From: Hyparrhenia diplandra
Taxonomy: Eukaryota; Streptophyta; Magnoliopsida; Poales; Poaceae
Assembly (NCBI GenBank): GCA_015847255.1
Contig: JADLZK010000384.1
Location: 62,001-126,000 of the forward strand
Direction: 5' to 3'
DNA length: 64,000 nucleotides
Positions within the stretch are counted from its first letter, which is position 1. Each line of letters starts with the position of its first letter. The notes under the pieces were generated by a model that saw only the letters and a list, made by a program, of their open reading frames with translations, had not been told where the DNA came from and ran no database searches. Below are positions 22,739 through 33,081 of this stretch, in pieces. A program made the translations under genes and the position numbers.

Positions 22739-24723
22739 TCACTTGGTCTCCACAGGTGATGGCAGTGCGCCTCTAGCACAAGCTGAAAATAAAAACAATA
22801 TAGCTTATAATCATGTTGACTGTTGAGAAACCAAACACCATCGGTGAACCAAAGCAGCTGAGACATAAAGCTTACAGAATTGTGTTTTTAGTGTGATCTT
22901 CAGGTTGGCCACGCATGGGCAAAAACAGGATAATATATCAACAAAATCCTGGTGGTATATACTTATGTCTCAACTCTCAAGCCTCGACCACATATATTTG
23001 TCAATGCTTTCCCTATAATCTCTAAATAAAAAATGCAATGTCACATTTAGTATTTCAATCTGTCACAAAAAACTGTGACTACAGTGACTATTCCTGAAGT
23101 ATAAAGCTTATGTTATGGATCAGCAAACAAAACTTAAATGAGCTAGAAGACCGACATACAAACTCTAAAGGTTTACATTGTGTTAGAGTGCATTTTTCTG
23201 AATCCAAACATACAAGGGTTAAACAGGACAACCGACCAACAACGTCCTAGCACGGCATTTGATTGTACCCAGTCCAAAGCATATATATTTGTTCAATGTT
23301 TTTCATGTTTCTGTGAATTTAAATTAAGCGCTACTTATCGAAACAATTTGTGTTATCTTCATGGCCTTTTAAAGTATTACTCGACACCTGACTAAATAGT
23401 CATACATCACGATTAATAAACAAACAAACATGGGGAGGAACAAGAAGCTTTACCTGCTGGAGTGTAGAAGCACACATAGGGAAATAAACGGCCGTATCTC
23501 GCCATCCCATGCACCTTCCTCACCCCCATAGAGTTTAGGTTGATGCTGAAGACGTCACCATTAAAAGCCCTCACAAAAATAACATTGGCACCCTCAGCAA
23601 ATCCATCGAAACATTTGCGCTTGAGATAGGTAGCTGGGAGCAGCTTCTTGAGATCAAAAACCCGGTGCTGCACCCAGCAGGCGTCTCTGCCTGCCTCAGT
23701 CGTCTCTCTCGACCACAGGCAGAGGCTGTTATCATACTGCAGGCTAGCCAATCCCAACTCGCCGTCCTCTGTTGGTATGACAATGATACTTTCAAAATGA
23801 TTCGGCAGCTTGATCACTGACAAATCCTGCCCGCCCAGGATGTCGTAACGTAGCAGGGTGGTGTTGAAGTCGCAGACATAGTATAGCGCACGCCCCACGA
23901 GCACGGGTGGCTGGTTTCCCAAGTGGTACCCGTATTGCTTGTACCCCATGTATAGCTTGGTCTCTAAGCTCCAAGTGCCGGTTTCACACGAGTAGAAACG
24001 GGCGAAGAAAGCGTAGTGGTGGGAGGAGTGCACGCCCGCGCAGGCCAGTAGGAAAGGCCCCCCGCTGCAGTTGCCGTGGTCGCATCCAGAGCCCGCGGCG
24101 CAGAGCACGGCGTAGTTGTAGTGACCAGGCACGTCGAGGATCCGGTGCTCGCGGCCGGTGACGGGTCCCAGACGACGAACTCCGCGGTTTCACACTCGTA
24201 AAGGTGTTGAGTTATCTTTTTTGTATAGGCGCAGCTTGCTGGGGTTGTTAGGTGGAGGGTTCCCGCCCCTCGCTTTTCTTTTTGCTTTTAGTTTATGTTT
24301 TTTTTGTCTTTGTTGGTGTTTTCTCCTGTGATGTCTTCTCGGCATCGGGGTTTGTTGTATCTGAATTTGGTTTTCCTCCTCTTAATGAAATACGGGTGAA
24401 CGGCCCGATCGAGAAAAAAAAAAAAAAAAAAAAGGAGGGCGCGGCTGTGGCGGTAATCGAATACAGCGTCGCGGTGCGGGAACGGCGGGCGTAGGGGCGT
24501 GTGGGCGAACGCCGTGGTGGTGACGGCGCGATGCTTGCCGCCGCGCACGAAAGCACGCTGGGCGCCCGTGGAAGTCGCGTAGCGGCGGAGAAAGGCGGGA
24601 TCGGAGAGGGTACGGAGCGAGGGCTTGCGACGGCGGCGGCTCTCGGACGGCCCGGGTCGTCCGAGGTAGGCGGAGCAGGATCTCGGAGACGGCGTCCGGA
24701 TTCAGCTCGGGCGGTGGCGCCAT
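22739..24723 (-). pseudogene. F-box pseudogene, locus D, broken by frameshifts and a retroposon tail
   Basis: This is a member of the D/G/H/I subfamily. The F-box start MAPPPELNPDAVSEILLRLP is at 24723, but the frame is lost within the F-box through several indels. An insertion of about 230 bp ending in poly(A) (24204-24433) then splits the sequence at the position of the CRHGR region. A further 1-bp loss lies near 24166-24172 (GACGGGTCCC against GACCGGGTCCC in paralogues). The remaining 23454-24132 part is open and matches paralogues (YAVLCAAGSGCDHGNCSGG, VLVGRALYY, GFAEGANVIFV, LFPYVCFYTPA). The donor is GTAAAGC; exon 2 (22739-22782) follows TTTCAG and reads ACARGALPSPVETK-stop. It is clearly non-functional as an F-box protein. 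Confidence 0.85.
24204..24433 (+). mobile_element. LINE-like 3' tail inserted in locus D
   Basis: Sequence absent from paralogues ends in about 20 A residues (24414-24433) preceded by CTTAATGAAATACGGG, the kind of 3' end seen in plant L1-type LINEs. The host sequence resumes directly with GGAGGGCGCGGCTGTGG, matching paralogue G. A short AAGG at both borders may be part of the target duplication. It lies antisense to the F-box gene. Confidence 0.7.
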
Positions 24724-24840
24724 GGAGTGATGCTAGGGTTTGGCCGTTTGGGTGGGGAATGGGGATTTGCCGATTTGGGGAAAGCTGAATCCGAACGAGG
24801 GGAGGTGGAGCATGACCGGACGAGGGACCCACCCCCTCGG

Positions 24841-27800
24841 ACCTGGATTGAGTGACTTTGCTTCATAAAGTCACGTTGTAACTTTCCATCCATCTCAGCC
24901 CTCCATTCAAGATCCAACGACTTGCATTCTATGAACCACACCATTCACACGAGGAAGCAACGATACATGGAAAAACATGCAGATTTTTGGTAAAGTAATT
25001 GATGTCTTCACAGAGTTAAACAAATATATATTAAAAAATAGACTAAACATGGCTGCATTGACACAGTCTATAAGCACTAAACATAGATAATTTTTAAATT
25101 GTGCGACGGCGACAAGCCATGGCTGATTTCAGAGTCCACAGTCAAGGCTGCATACAACAGAAATATATGTCCACTAAAGGCCACTTCATTTGTACAATTA
25201 GGCCCCAAAAGACTATAATTAGGCTGCAAAAGACTATATTTAGGCCGCAAAAGACTATAGTTAGGCCTAAAAGACTAGTTAGATATAAACTACTTGCATG
25301 TATTAGAACTCAAGATTATCGGCATCAGAAGTTGGAGCCGCTATGAGCTGAGTAAAGCGGCCTAAACCAATAGCATTGTAATCTTGAAATTCCACAATGG
25401 CGCTTTTATTGCTGTCATTTTTCTCCAATTCAACTTGGGGCTGTAGGACAACATCACCTTGCTTTTGTGGCTGTCCCTGAAAGTTCAATAAGTTAGTCCA
25501 GATTTTTTTTGTAAACATAGAAATGAATGGCAATAGCATAGACAAGTGTGCAGATTGCAAGTTTTACCTTTGCTTTTTTTTTTTGTTGGTGCTAGAGATT
25601 TAGTTGGCTTACGCTTACATTTACGTAACTTATCTAGCCAAGTTCTCTGTCTCCTTAATTTTTGGGTTGAACCTCTTTTTTCTTCAGCTTTGCAGCACCC
25701 AAATTTTCATCACTTTTTGAACATTTGGGTCAACATTTTCTTGGACTTCAAATGTGTTTTCATCCATAGCACCAATAGATAAATTCTCTAGCTGTGTACC
25801 AAGGCAATCAAGTGCATCGTCTAAGAAGAAACAACGCCTCGGAAAGGTAGCTGCTTTATATGCTATATTGTGGAATTTGTGGGAAAGGTGCACATGAAAC
25901 GAAGCCGAGCTTCTAGTTTTGGATTTTCTACCACATTTCTTCCTTGCCTATCTAGGATACTTCCACTACGTGCATCTCTAGTCCATCTCTTTAACACGTA
26001 ATGTGTTGGCAGTACCTTTATATTCATCAAATCAAGAACCTTTATACCATGTGCACACAATATTCCAGTCCTATTGAACATTCCACAACTACATGAAGCT
26101 GTTTGGTTTGAAGGATCACCTGCCACTATGCGCTCATCTTCATAACTGAAATCACCATGTACATTTCCAACTGAAACGGCATATTTGTTATCTCCATCCA
26201 ATACTCTAGTGCATGCAGCCAAAGACCGTTCATATTCGCTTTGGAAAGCTTCAAAAATAATTGGAGTATACACTTCACTTGCTTGGACCAACATAGGGGC
26301 ACGCACTAGTCTTCTTGGTACCTTCTTCCTTGCATGAAATTCAGATTCTAATTCCTTCTCTCTTTTCTCTTCCCTTTGTCCTCTCAAAGTGCTTCAAAAA
26401 TCGGACATTGTCAAAATCTGATTTCAAATGGTTCTTCAATGCATTGTTAAAGCTCTCACTTAGTTGTGTACTTCTCACTCCCAAACTGAAGACATCTCTC
26501 ATATAACATTCAGCCCATTTTTCTTTCACTTTGTAGATACTATCTAACCAAGCTTGCTTGTGGACTTTCGTTCTCATAGTGTCAAAAGCTTCTTGAAATG
26601 CTTCCTTGTCCTCATAGCCATACATACAAGCACTAAAATCAGAAAGAATATGATATTCTTCATCTTCATCTTCAGCCTCATCAGTTTCTTGTTCCTTCAC
26701 TGGAGATAAATGTTTGACGACATTTTGCATTATGTGAAAAGTGCACAATGCATGGTATGATTTAGTGAATACTATCTTGATAGCTTTTGCCATTGCTGCA
26801 TCTTGATCTGTATAAATAGTTTTAGGTTGTTTTCCATTATGAGCAGCTAGAAAGGTCTCAAACAACCATGTGAAGGAGTCTGTTGTTTCATCAAAGAGAA
26901 TCGCAGCCCCAAAAATAGTGGTTTCTCTGAAATGATTGAGTCCAAGAAAAACACCAAATGGTCTATATTCTTTATTTGTGCCAAAAGTGGTGTCAAATGT
27001 GACAACATCACCAAAGTGTGCATAATCAAGGATCATTTTAGCATCAGCCCAGAAAATGTTGGTTATATGCTCATCGCAATCCAACTGCAAAGCATATTGG
27101 AATGATGGATTCTCAGCAATCTTTTCATGAAAATACTTCAGCATACTACCAGCTTGTCCAAAAGCCAACTCCCTTTGCCGCTTGGTTTGCAAATAGTTTT
27201 TGCGATCACGACAAGTATAGCTGAGGTTAAGTGAGCCACCAACTTGACGACTAGCCATCTCATGTGCAGCCTTTGGCCTAATTCGAGTCATCGGCAATCT
27301 CAATTTCAAAACCTTGTAATTCAGAAATTTTCCTTTGAGATACCATTAAGTGACGAGTTTCAGGCACATGAAGCAAGTGGTTGTGTTCAAGTACAACATC
27401 AGTAACTTCATAAACTCCTGCACCTCGATCCAACAAAAGACTCATCCGAGATTTGCAATCAGTCCTTGTTTCAGACTCTAAAATACTTCATCACACGATC
27501 AGTTTGCCCTTTTCTTCGATGGCCTTCATTAGCACAAACATATCTGCATGAAGTGACCTTTCCATCACATTTACTAACATTTGTGTATCTTTTCCTCACA
27601 TCAAAGCCTGTACTACCCCATATGCCACCCAAAAACTCCCAAACCTCATCCGGATTTCTAAATTTTAAACCAATTTCAGGTATCCCCATCATCGCAATGC
27701 AATTTGAGAAATGCAAATAAATTTTTCCTTTCATCTATCTTCTATCAAGCATATTCCAGTACACAATTGAAACGAAATACATAATATTGTAGCCACACAG

Positions 27801-28369
27801 ATAAATAAAACAAGCAAAACAACTAGATGCAATTTTGGAGCCGCATAAAGAGTTCACCTGGCTGGTGCTGTTTTGAGCTCGGGCTGGTCAAGGAGGTTGG
27901 GCGACGGCGATGCTCGGGGACGGCCGGCTCGGGTCTTGGGTCAACAGCGAGGCCGCCGGACGGGTTGAAGCCGCAGGCTCCCCGGCGAAGCGTGACGAGG
28001 CGGCGCGAGACAGCCACCCGCGATCGCGGTCGTGGAGCCGAGGCGGTGGCGGGCGCGGACGGCGCTGCCCGTGAGACCGGAGGGAGCCGAGGCAGCGCTG
28101 GGCACGCACGGGGCGCAAGCCCGCAAGTCCGACGGGCGCACCGCGGCCGGAGGAGTGAAGCGCCGCTGGACGGCCGGGCGGCGCGAGGGAAAATCCCGCG
28201 CCAAGCTGTGCGCTCCCGCCGCGCCGGCATCGAGTAAAATATTCTATCTATACGGTGAAAAGATGGAGATCACCCTGGTTGGTTTATACTCGTTGGATGT
28301 TGAATGGAGGGCTGAGATAGACCAAAAGTGACAACGTGACTTTACCAAGCAAAGTCACTCAATCCAGGT
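24841..28369 (-). mobile_element. Mutator-like element (MULE) with 80-bp terminal inverted repeats
   Basis: The first 80 bp (24841-24920) and the reverse complement of the last 80 bp (28290-28369) agree at about 72 positions, starting ACCTGGATTGAGTGACTTTG. The 9 bp before and after are CCCCCTCGG (24832-24840) and CCCCCTCTA (28370-28378), a 7/9 match that fits the 9-bp duplication of MULEs. Inside, on the minus strand, is a decayed FAR1-type transposase. A GC-rich stretch (27830-28240) at its 5' side may be leader, promoter or captured DNA. The insertion lies about 110 bp upstream of the locus D start codon. Confidence 0.85.
25303..27734 (-). pseudogene. FAR1/Jittery-type MULE transposase, several frameshifts
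   Basis: Order of domains from the N-terminus: a FAR1-type DNA-binding region (27471-27734, PEIGLKFRNPDEVWEF, FDVRKRYTN, CRYVCANEGHRRKG); a linker (about 27290-27480, EHNHLLHVPETRHL) in another frame; the MULE transposase core (26341-27309) with candidate acidic residues in VVTFDTTFG, YTDQDAAMAKA and STQLSESFN; and a SWIM zinc finger (25863-26387, CSCGMFNRTGILCAHGIKVL, pattern CxCx9CxH). An Arg/Lys-rich tail follows. A probable intron ends at TTTCAG near 25481, and the last exon encodes FTQLIAAPTSDADNLEF-stop. At least four frame changes separate these blocks, near 27475, 27310, 26385 and 25870. FAR1/FHY3 factors descend from such transposases. The flanking inverted repeats argue for an element here rather than a host FRS gene. 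Confidence 0.82.
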
Positions 28370-28378
28370 CCCCCTCTA

Positions 28379-28748
28379 TCATGGGCCTCGTTTGGGCCAG
28401 GGCGCCTGGCATTGTTAACAGTTTTTTTAGGGCTGTTTTCTCTAATTTAAGTTAAAATTAGTTTGGTAAATATTTGATAAGTTTTTGATAGCCATAAAAA
28501 AAGTGCTATGTCAAAGGTTCTAAAAATCTTGAGGAAAATATTACAGATATATTGGGATAGCAAATGAGATATTTACGGTCCATGAAAAGTATGACTAGAA
28601 TATTCCAAAAATATTCTAGAAAAGTATATCAAGAAAAATATAACTAGAATATTACAAATTATTCAAGAAAAGTATAACAAGAATATTAAAAATACAAGCT
28701 TTATAAATTATACTACGTTTGGGCCTCCTAGAAGCTTTTGGACCTCCC

Positions 28749-28784
<36 letters not shown>

Positions 28785-29568
28785 AGCTTTCGGACCTCAC
28801 CACCCTTCTGCTATAAGGTCGTGAGTGGTTTCAATTGATTTGTAAAAATACGTGTAATAGCTACACCTTCTAATATAGTTATTTTGGGTGGAGGAAGTAA
28901 TAAATAATAGAACAAGTATCTAATTTGAAGATGTTAAACTACAACACATATACAATTCATACTCACTTTATTCTTGTTGAGCCATTTTCCGGCAGCGAAC
29001 GATACTACACATGTTATGATGCCAATCATGATGGTAAAAAAAAAAAAAAATAATAATCTCCCGAAAGCTGAATGGCCAGCTTCCTATTTGACAATGCCAG
29101 ATAGCTTATCCGTTGGAGTTTCTTTTTGCTATACAAATTCTAAAATAACCTCCAGAATAAGAATAGCCAAGTTGTTGCCTTGTTGGAGTTATTACTATGC
29201 GGATTCGGAAAGGGCATAATACTTATATAGACCATATATGGCAATATGAAAATAATTTACAGTATAAAAATTGCCCAACTCCGGCCGTTACTATTTAAAA
29301 TAACCTAAATTAGGCATTTATATAAGCATCTAATTATAGCTACATCTGTCCTTTTTTTGCAACTTTATCTACTTCTGTCCTTGTAAAAAACGTATCCAAC
29401 TGTTACTGCTGCGTGGGCATGCACAACTAGATCTTTTTCCTTTCCCTTATTTTTAGGCCTTCTATTTTTTTCTATTATATTCGACATATATACCCGTCTA
29501 TTTATATATACCCGTCTAGGCACCCGACCCGAGCGACGACCCACCTACGTACGTACAGGTCCTACCCC
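28379..29568. other. AT-rich intergenic stretch with a poly(A) run
   Basis: No gene is seen. An A run of about 34 lies at 28749-28782, possibly a retroposon tail on the plus strand. A TATA-like TATTTATATATACCC at about 29498-29512 lies 60-70 bp upstream of the locus E start codon and could be its promoter. Confidence 0.45.
29498..29512 (+). promoter_or_regulatory. Possible TATA box of locus E
   Basis: TATTTATATATACCC lies 57-71 bp upstream of the ATG at 29569, a plausible distance for a core promoter with a short leader. The call rests on motif and position only. Confidence 0.35.
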
Positions 29569-31539
29569 ATGGCGCCGCCGCTGCCAGAGCTCACCATCGC
29601 CGAGATCCTCCTCCGTCTTGCACCCGACGACCCCGCGTGCCTCGTACGCGCTTCCCTGGTCTGCAAGCTCTGGCGCCGTATTCTATTCGAGTCCACCTTC
29701 CCCAGCGCTACTTGGAGTTCCATCAAACGCCTCCTCTACTGGGTTTCCTACGTGGCTTCTACCACAGCAACAAACGCAACCGCTTCGTCCCCATCACGAC
29801 TCGGATCCCCTTCCTCGAGCCAGCGTTCGGATGCCGGGGTCTGGACTGCCGCCATGGCCGTGTCCTCTTCGATGAGGTACGTCGGGGCGCGAATCTCGCA
29901 GTGTGGGACCCCATCACCGGCAACCACAAGTTGCTCAGCGATCCTGACCCCGGCAAATATTGCCGCTCTGGGGCGGTTCTTTGTGCGGCGGCCGAATGCA
30001 ACCACCATGGCTGCCATGGCGGCCCTTTCTTGGTGGTCTTTGTGAGCACCACCTCATACTACGATGAAGACACCGGGCCGGTTGCTGGGGCATGGGTGTA
30101 CTCGTCCGAGGCTGCCTCGTGGAGCGCGCCGGCTTGTGTGCAGCTTCAACATGACGGTTGCAACGTCGGGAGGAGACGTGCAGCCATTGTTGGAGACCAA
30201 ATCTACTTCTTACTCAGCACAGGCGCTGAGATTCTCAAGTATGATCTGGGGAATCATTGCCTGACTTTGATTGACTCACCAGGCAACATGTACATCAGGC
30301 CTCTTCTCATGACAATGGAGGACAGTTCGTCGCTGGGGTTCATCGGTGTTAAGGATTCAAGCCTCCACTTGTGGGCGAGAAAGGTGAATCCGGATGGATC
30401 TGTGGGATGGGTAAATGATAGAGTCATCTTGCTGAACAAGCTAGTTTCTATTATTCCTCGGACTGCCCACACCTGCAGGCAAAGGCAACAAGTGGATGTC
30501 AATGGATTTGCTGAGGAAGTGGATATCGTCTTACTGGACGTCGGTGATAGTCGGTTCATCCTTTGAACTAAAATCAGAGACTTTCAGGAAACTAAACAAC
30601 CCTATGGACCGCTACTATGATGTCTTCCCCTACATGACTTTTTGTATTCCAGGTAAATAAACTGCCTATTGTTATTTGCTTATATAGTTAGGCACTTTAC
30701 AACTTCTATCTATTTACATGATGTTCTTCTATGTATACTTTATAGTACTTGAATGGAAATAGATGCTACCTCTGCAGGCGGGAAATTGAATTTCTGATAA
30801 TACAACGCGTGACACACCCTGATTTTCGTCCCAGTAGTGGTAGGTAACGTTCACGGTAGTCAACATATGCCGCTTGGAAGTAGCTGATTTTGATTCCATC
30901 CTCAATATAATTAGCTACAAATTGCTGATCCACCCGATATTTCTGATGCATTCTTCTGATCGACTAGTCTAATTACGAATCTCTGAAAGATTCATGAGAG
31001 GACGCCAAACTCACAACATACCTGCTTTCACAGAGGTAGCCCTTACAGCAGCCTGAGAGCTTTGGAACCTTAGGAATGATAAAGTTTTTCAAAGAAGGGA
31101 TCCCAGTATCACCTTGTGGTTTGCTAATTTCAAATCCCAATGCCTTTTGCAATCTGTTAGATTCAAAGCTGACCTTAGGTCAAGCTTTTGTGTTTGGTTA
31201 GATGCTTTCAGTTAAACTTTGTAAGACTTCTTGTACCCTGCTCCTTTTTATAATTTAATGAATTCCTACTGTGGGGATCTCCCCACAGTCTTTTAAGCGC
31301 AAAAAAAAAATATTTGGAAGACCATGTGAAAACCGTTGGAAGTTCACTGCAAATCGCTGCCCTTTCGGTTTCTACATTGTGTTTGCTCTCCTTGTACATA
31401 TTTTACATTTCGATGTTCATCTTGTAATTAGTAAAGCTACAAATGTGAGATATATATTTAACAGTTCTAGTTTGTATGTATATGCTATTTTTCAGATTTT
31501 GCTAGCAGCAAATTGCCACTGTCAGTGGAGACCGGATAG
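29569..31539 (+). CDS. F-box protein, locus E, two exons (two compensating frameshifts)
   Basis: This is the only F-box locus on the plus strand; it is closest to locus F. The start gives MAPPLPELTIAEILLRLAPD, and the F-box spans about residues 4-45. In a C run at about 29701 one base is missing (FP then QRYLEFHQTPPLLGFL in the next frame). The body then reads on through GLDCRHGRVLFD, VWDPITGNHK, GPFLVVFVSTTSYY, GDQIYFLLSTG and SLHLWARKVNPDGSVGW. Near 30559-30563 one extra base ends the frame, after which FELKSETFRKLNNP and FPYMTFCIPG follow. Exon 1 is 29569-30652 with a GTAAATA donor. Exon 2 (31496-31539) follows TTTTTCAG and reads DFASSKLPLSVETG-stop. The intron holds a LINE 3' fragment. 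Confidence 0.72.
30990..31313 (+). mobile_element. LINE 3' fragment in the locus E intron
   Basis: Plus-strand sequence at about 31045-31215 translates to pieces such as ELWNLRNDKVFQRR and FKSQCLLQSVRFKAD, typical of the end of LINE ORF2 after the RNase H/zf-RVT part. It is followed by TTTAATGAATTCC and an A run at about 31300-31310. The left border is uncertain. Because it is intronic and in the same orientation as the gene, splicing might survive it. Confidence 0.6.
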
Positions 31540-33081
31540 TCGTTGCTGAGTTCAAGTGTGATTGATAGAACCTGGGGATAATTTAAGAGTCCTTCAAGTT
31601 TAGTTTATTAACTGTGTATTGCTGGCCCATTTCAAGGCTGTGTGCTTCGATATGTACAGTATTGCGTTGGTTGTTTAGTTTATGGAAGATACCGTGACCA
31701 ATTATGGGTATCATCATGCCCTTCCTGTCTAGTGAAGACCATACCCCATATGCTTTAGGTTTGCAGATAATTTCAGTGGATCATGTATGCATGCTGGTAG
31801 CTGATTGACATGTCCACTTAGAACTGAAGATAAATTGTGGTTATTTTGACTTCAAAATTAATGAATATATGAATGTTTGATCTTGAGTTTTGTGTTTCTG
31901 GAACAAGGGAAAAACATTCTGAATTTTCATGAAGACAGTTGGGATTAAAATTACATATGCTAGCGCAGCTTCTTGCATTCTTTCATTTACCAGGTGGATA
32001 CATGTTTAAGCCCTATTTAGAATGGCTAAATTTTTAGGAGCTTTTGCAAAACACTAATTCTACCTTTCCTTTGTCAAGACAGTTTTCACCAACTATTGTT
32101 TATCCACTGCAACCAAACAACTGTGATTTGATAAATAGTACAACACCGTACCTTATTACTTGCTACGTATGCAACATGAATATCTGTAGAAAACATTGCA
32201 ATATTGTTCAATTGTGAGATTTACTCTTGTTTATCTAGTACGAGCCTCACGCCATTATATGACTTACTATTTTTATTTTTTCTCTAAAAGTACAACGCTC
32301 AGCATATGTTTATGAATTTTTTACAGCATATATAGTACGTGAAGCATCTCGCTATTTTTACTTGACACGTTTCCTTTTGACGGAGCAAATGAAAATGAAA
32401 GAGATTTCAGTAGATTTGATTTTCTCAAAGAAGGTCCGTCCTAGGGAAGCTGGTTGTGTTCTGGGGTCTAGGCACCTCGACCTGGGAGGGTTAAGGGTGA
32501 AACTGATGGAGCTTTATACATGCTGCTGGCCAAGGTGGAGGGGACAATGGACATGAGTGAAACTGATGGCCATGTTTCATTTCAGAAATCCACTACACAA
32601 CGTTCGTCAGTTTTTATTCAGTACGTGCAAACAAAACTGAATAAAAACTGTACAGTTACAAGTGGCCATGCCAACCAAACAGAACAATAGATCAACAAAT
32701 TAAAGAATGGGGAAATACAATGCAGTTCGCAAATCAGTAACTTGATGATTACAGCAAGAACCAGTTTGCCATCGTGATCTGGTGGTTGGGGAATCTTGTC
32801 CAAGTTGAATGCTATATTAAACTAAATGAGCCAAAATAATAAACAGAAACATACAAAACTAAAACTTAGTCTTTGAAATCTTACGGAAAATCCGATGAGC
32901 ACAGCACTAACTGTAAAATATAGTACTAAACTAAAACTTAGCCCTTGAATCTCACAGAAAATCCGATGAGCACAGCACTAACTGGAAAAGATAACAACTA
33001 GTATTTTTCTCTCTGGAAAATAGAAAGCTCTCCAGTTCTGCAAGAAGGATCAGCGCCCACAAAGTGATTGATTTAAGAGGA
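31540..33081. other. Intergenic stretch between converging loci E and G, no gene supported
   Basis: The 32225-32545 part repeats sequence found at 21780-22110. The 32610-33081 part repeats in the 3' flank of locus H (39780-40115). Only short spurious frames are present. Confidence 0.5.

Noticed and set aside
25303..27734. Host FAR1-RELATED SEQUENCE gene
   Set aside because: MULE-type inverted repeats and a 9-bp duplication enclose it, so a transposon origin is preferred; a domesticated gene would not usually keep these.
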